From NCBI GenBank assembly GCA_031261245.1, contig JAISKU010000065.1, forward strand, positions 1 through 9,600: DNA of 9,600 nt. The letters are read 5' to 3'. Of the stretch, positions 7,860 through 9,600 are shown one piece after another. Position numbers and translations under genes: made by a program. Origin of the DNA: Oscillospiraceae bacterium. Lineage in GTDB: Bacteria; Bacillota; Clostridia; Oscillospirales; Oscillospiraceae. The first letter of the stretch is position 1, and the number at the start of each line of letters is the position of its first letter. The notes below the pieces were generated by a model. It saw only the letters and a program-made list of their open reading frames with translations, was not told the origin of the DNA and did not search any database.

Positions 7860-7888
7860 TTGACAAGCGGGGAGATATGGGTTAGAAT
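7860..7888 (+). promoter_or_regulatory. Promoter of the HMA-DUF2325 unit
   Basis: A perfect TTGACA (7860-7865) and TAGAAT (7883-7888) are 17 bases apart, starting 9 bases after the ATPase stop codon. The start point expected near 7895 falls inside the dyad at 7887-7922. Confidence 0.7.
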
Positions 7889-7922
7889 AATCGCAAGTTA
7901 GTTTTAACTAACTTGCGATTAT
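7887..7922. promoter_or_regulatory. 36-base near-perfect dyad, candidate operator (or read-through hairpin)
   Basis: ATAATCGCAAGTTAGTT (7887-7903) is exactly complementary to the arm at 7906-7922, with only TT between. It overlaps the end of the -10 and the expected start point, the classic place for a repressor to bind. The inner TTAG(n6)CTAA loosely recalls metal-regulator operators of the DtxR type, which would suit the metal-binding gene downstream; that link is inference. In read-through transcripts from the ABC operon it would instead form a 17-pair hairpin followed by GACTTTTT, so a weak terminator role is also possible. Confidence 0.6.
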
Positions 7923-7942
7923 GACTTTTTGGGGGTCGGATT

Positions 7943-8158
7943 ATGGAAAAGCTTACGCTGCGCGTGGAGGGAATGTCTTGCGGGCACTGTGAAATCGCGA
8001 TTCAGGACGCCGTCCGCAGGCTTCCGGGGATAAAAAAGACGAGGGCGAGCCGCCGCAGGAAAGAGGTCGTCACGCAGTACGACGAAGCGCGCGTGACGGC
8101 GGAGCAGATAGGCGCGGCGATAAGCGCCACGGGCTACAGCGTGGTGGGCGGCGTATGA
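7943..8158 (+). CDS. HMA-domain heavy-metal-binding protein (CopZ-like)
   Basis: A 71-residue single-domain protein of the heavy-metal-associated family, which carries soft metal ions such as Cu(I) in the cytoplasm through a CxxC pair. The site is clear: VEGMSCGHC (about 8-16), followed by the usual helix EIAIQDAVRRLPGI. VTQYDEARVTAEQIGAAISATGYSV matches the final strand and helix. The middle (KKTRASRRRK), where the second strand and its turn fall, is far more basic than usual. The ribosome site is weak (GGGGG at 7931-7935, 7 bases before the ATG). The stop overlaps the next start (ATGA), so the two proteins are probably made together. No P-type ATPase is present in the window. The metal identity is unknown. 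Confidence 0.88.
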   Translation: MEKLTLRVEGMSCGHCEIAIQDAVRRLPGIKKTRASRRRKEVVTQYDEARVTAEQIGAAISATGYSVVGGV

Positions 8159-8460
8159 GCGTGGTGATAATCGGCGGGCACGACAGAATGGTCGGGCGGT
8201 ACAGGGATATTTGCAGGGAGTACGACTACACGTCGAAGGTCTACACGCAGTCGAAAACCGACATGGAGGGTTTGATCGGGAACCCGGATTTGATTGTGCT
8301 GTTCACGAATCCCGTGTCGCACGAGATGGTGAAGATTGCGAAAAAGGTCGCGGCGCGGCGCGAGATTACGCTCATCCAGTCGCACTGCGGCAGCGCGAAC
8401 GCGCTGAAAACCATTTTGGAGGCCGCGATAGGCGGGGTTTCCGGCGGCGCGGAGAAATAG
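8155..8460 (+). CDS. DUF2325 family protein
   Basis: A 101-residue protein matching my recollection of DUF2325, whose function is not known to me. The N-terminus SVVIIGGHDRMVGRYRDIC reads as a first strand and glycine turn of a Rossmann-like fold. NPDLIVLFTNPVSHEMVKIAKK and ITLIQSHCGSANALKTIL carry the conserved-looking NPVSH and SHCGS stretches, including a Cys that might bind metal or act in redox (inference). The start lies inside the stop of the HMA gene (ATGA overlap), so it relies on translational coupling and needs no ribosome site of its own. Pairing with an HMA protein suggests a role in metal handling or sensing. No membrane segment is seen. Confidence 0.82.
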   Translation: MSVVIIGGHDRMVGRYRDICREYDYTSKVYTQSKTDMEGLIGNPDLIVLFTNPVSHEMVKIAKKVAARREITLIQSHCGSANALKTILEAAIGGVSGGAEK

Positions 8461-8473
8461 GAAAATATTTTTC

Positions 8474-8502
8474 TTGACAAACGCGCGGGGGTGTGCTATT
8501 CT
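8474..8502 (+). promoter_or_regulatory. Strong extended -10 promoter of the T-box transcript
   Basis: A perfect TTGACA (8474-8479) and TATTCT (8497-8502) are 17 bases apart, with TG at 8494-8495 giving an extended -10. The start point expected near 8509 coincides with the beginning of the T-box base helix at 8511. Confidence 0.75.
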
Positions 8503-8508
8503 CGCAGA

Positions 8509-8812
8509 TAAGTTAATACCACAAAGGCATTGATGGAGCCAGTCACTCCGGAGCCGGGGCAAGAAAGTACAGCGAGGACAGCGAGCGCACGGCGCGAGCC
8601 GCCGCGAAGCGGCGTGAATATCGAGCGCAGCGAGATTTCGCGCAGGGAGGCTTTGCCGACCGAGCATGTACGAGTAGAAGCTCCCGTGTTGACTACGTTA
8701 AAAGTCAAGGGTTTGTCAGAACCCGGTGAGCGGCGCGCAAGCGCAATTTGAGTGGTACCGCGGGATTGTATCTCGTCTCAAAGGAATTATTTCTTTGGGG
8801 CGATTTTGTTTT
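8509..8812 (+). ncRNA. T-box riboswitch leader (tRNA-sensing)
   Basis: The T-box core TGGTACCGCGGG (8753-8764) is present; the TGGT would pair with an uncharged tRNA ending in ACCA. The antiterminator forms by TTTGAG (8747-8752) with CTCAAA (8777-8782) around an inner stem CGGGA (8761-8765)/TCTCG (8771-8775). It is mutually exclusive with the terminator at 8774-8802. The Stem I base helix is AGTTAATAC (8511-8519) with GTGTTGACT (8686-8694), nine pairs including two G-U. TTGATGGAG near 8530 resembles the Stem I k-turn/loop E region, and GGAGC (8535-8539) can pair with GCTCC (8680-8684). Smaller hairpins lie at 8709-8724 (GGGTT/AACCC) and 8733-8744 (GCGC-GCAA-GCGC). The specifier codon could not be fixed; by position AGA (8676-8678) or GAA (8677-8679) are candidates. 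Stem I spans 184 bases, unusually long, with a GC-rich middle. Low charging of the cognate tRNA should turn on the downstream gene. Confidence 0.85.
8774..8812 (+). terminator. Intrinsic terminator of the T-box switch
   Basis: CGTCTCAAAG (8774-8783) pairs over ten positions with CTTTGGGGCG (8793-8802), three of them G-U, and is followed by ATTTTGTTTT. Its 5' arm contains the bases the antiterminator needs (8777-8782), so the two structures exclude each other. Confidence 0.85.
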
Positions 8813-8820
8813 GCCCCGGA

Positions 8821-8852
8821 AAAGACGGACGCCCCCAAAGACGGACGCCCCC
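8821..8852. repeat. Perfect 16-base tandem duplication
   Basis: AAAGACGGACGCCCCC occurs at 8821-8836 and again, identically and without a gap, at 8837-8852. The second copy runs into the left end of the palindromic element that starts at 8847, so the duplication may have arisen by slippage or with insertion of that element. Confidence 0.85.
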
Positions 8853-8959
8853 TCAGTCCGCTTCGCGGACAGCTCCCCCGCCGAGCGGGGGCGCTAAGGG
8901 ACGGGAGCATATCGCCCCCGCGTGGCGGGGGAGACGTCGCCGCAGGCGACAGAGGGGGC
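8847..8959. mobile_element. MITE-like palindromic element of 113 bases
   Basis: The left end (8847-8881, GCCCCCTCAGTCC...) and the reverse complement of the right end (8925-8959) agree over most of about 35 bases. Inside are four regular triloop hairpins: GTCCGC/GCGGAC (8856-8870), CCCCCGC/GCGGGGG (8875-8891), CCCCCGC/GCGGGGG (8915-8931) and GTCGCC/GGCGAC (8936-8950). The form with CTCAGTCnGC and ACAGCTCCCCC is one I recall from dispersed intergenic repeats in clostridial genomes. It has no coding capacity, so any movement would need a transposase supplied elsewhere. It lies between the T-box terminator and the regulator gene and would be transcribed as a highly structured leader. Confidence 0.7.
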
Positions 8960-9004
8960 AACGCGGAGGCGTCAAACACATCAACAAAACGGAGGAGAAA
9001 AATC

Positions 9005-9600
9005 ATGTCGAACATCGAGGAAAAATTGCTGGAGATATCAACGCGGATTCGTGAGCTGCGCGAGATAGAGGGGCTCGGCGAGGCGGAGATGGCGGAGCTG
9101 ACGGGCGTGTCCGTCGAGGAGTACCGCGCGAGCGAGTCCGGGCGCGAGAATCTGAGCTTCGCGTTCCTGTACCGCTGCGCGATCGCGCTGCGCGTGGACG
9201 TGACGGACATCATCGAGGGCGCGTCGCCGCGCCTGACGGAGTACGTCATCACCCGCGCGGGCGAGGGGCAGAGAATCGAGCAGGCGCACGGAATGGTGTA
9301 CTACTCGCTCGCGCACGCGTTCCGCGGGCGGCGCACGGAACCCTTACGCGTGACGGCGTACTACGACGCGGTGCTTCAGGACAAGGAGATAGAGGTGACG
9401 ACGCACGAGGGGCAGGAGTGCGACATCGTGGTGTCGGGCGTGCTGAAGGTGCGGATAGGGGATCACACGGAGACGCTGTACCCCGGGGACTGCGCGTACT
9501 ATGACTCCGCGACGCCGCACGGAATGATTGCGACGAACGGCGCGGACTGCGTGTTTTACGCGATAGTGATAGACCCGGAGACGGTGAGCGAGGCGGAGAC
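9005..9600 (+). CDS. XRE-family regulator with C-terminal cupin domain, cut by window end
   Basis: At least 198 residues, open to the window edge. The start at 9005 has a strong GGAGGAG (8991-8997) 7 bases upstream. Residues about 8-66 form an XRE/Cro-type helix-turn-helix (LGEAEMAELTGVSVEEYRAS, ESGRENLSFAFLYRCAIAL, RVDVTDII). The rest contains a cupin_2 barrel: VTTHEGQECDIVVSGVLKVR followed by LYPGDCAYYDSATPHGM, with the typical PGD and PxH. Such proteins usually bind DNA near their own locus and sense a small molecule through the cupin. I recall relatives next to AMP-forming acyl-CoA synthetase genes, which would lie beyond this window. The unusual point is the T-box and palindromic element upstream, which would tie its expression to tRNA charging. 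Confidence 0.88.
   Translation, partial: MSNIEEKLLEISTRIRELREIEGLGEAEMAELTGVSVEEYRASESGRENLSFAFLYRCAIALRVDVTDIIEGASPRLTEYVITRAGEGQRIEQAHGMVYYSLAHAFRGRRTEPLRVTAYYDAVLQDKEIEVTTHEGQECDIVVSGVLKVRIGDHTETLYPGDCAYYDSATPHGMIATNGADCVFYAIVIDPETVSEAE

Noticed and set aside
7887..7930. Dyad plus TTTTT considered as a simple terminator of the ABC operon
   Set aside because: The stem is AT-rich, the T-run is short and offset by GAC, and the dyad sits exactly over the -10/start of a good promoter, so an operator is the preferred call; a dual role is kept as an alternative.
8571..8645. Recurring AGCGAG/GAGCGC motifs considered as a CRISPR-like or tandem array
   Set aside because: The units are only 6 bases long and irregularly spaced, with no constant repeat and spacer structure; they are better described as part of an enlarged T-box Stem I.
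8530..8751. Open frame of 73 codons across the T-box leader (also 8134-8667 and 8716-9252 on the minus strand)
   Set aside because: They cover the riboswitch, the palindromic element and real genes, have no ribosome site, and show no recognisable protein motif.

Overview
The window looks like chromosomal DNA from a GC-rich member of the Clostridia (Firmicutes), possibly an Oscillospirales- or Christensenellales-like gut lineage. The evidence is a T-box leader, a DUF2325 protein, a C_GCAxxG_C_C-type protein, a clostridial-style MurC with an EACEYYDSF motif, strong Shine-Dalgarno sites, near-consensus sigma-A promoters in AT-rich gaps, and a miniature palindromic repeat of a type I recall from such genomes. 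Isoleucine ATA codons are frequent despite the high GC content. The taxonomic placement is inference.

Layout. Positions 1-3062 (minus strand) hold most of a very large membrane sensor histidine kinase (Cache-like sensor, HAMP, PAS, HisKA, HATPase), cut by the window edge at its C-terminal side. A 190-base AT-rich gap carries divergent promoters for the kinase and for murC (3254-4666, plus). The murC 3' end overlaps by 26 bases the 3' end of a convergent small Cys-rich gene (4641-5078, minus). A second divergent promoter pair (5111-5190) separates that gene from a small orphan gene (5213-5575) that resembles a phage terminase small subunit.

Next is a complete polar amino acid ABC importer operon (5656-7850): lipoprotein binding protein, permease and ATPase. 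It is followed by a two-gene unit with its own promoter and a near-perfect 36-base dyad over the -10/start region: an HMA (CopZ-like) metal-binding protein and a DUF2325 protein, overlapping by ATGA. The ABC promoter and the HMA promoter share the 12-mer GTTAGAATAATC at the -10, and in both a dyad begins within it.

The last 1.1 kb has a strong promoter, a T-box riboswitch with a clear antiterminator/terminator switch, a perfect 16-base tandem duplication, and a 113-base palindromic MITE-like element. These lead into an XRE-cupin regulator gene (9005 to the window end). A T-box before a regulator rather than before a synthetase or biosynthetic gene, with an enlarged Stem I and a repeat element between switch and gene, is the most unusual arrangement in the window. 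The HMA-DUF2325 pair is the next most interesting. No CRISPR array, tRNA, rRNA or transposase gene was seen.
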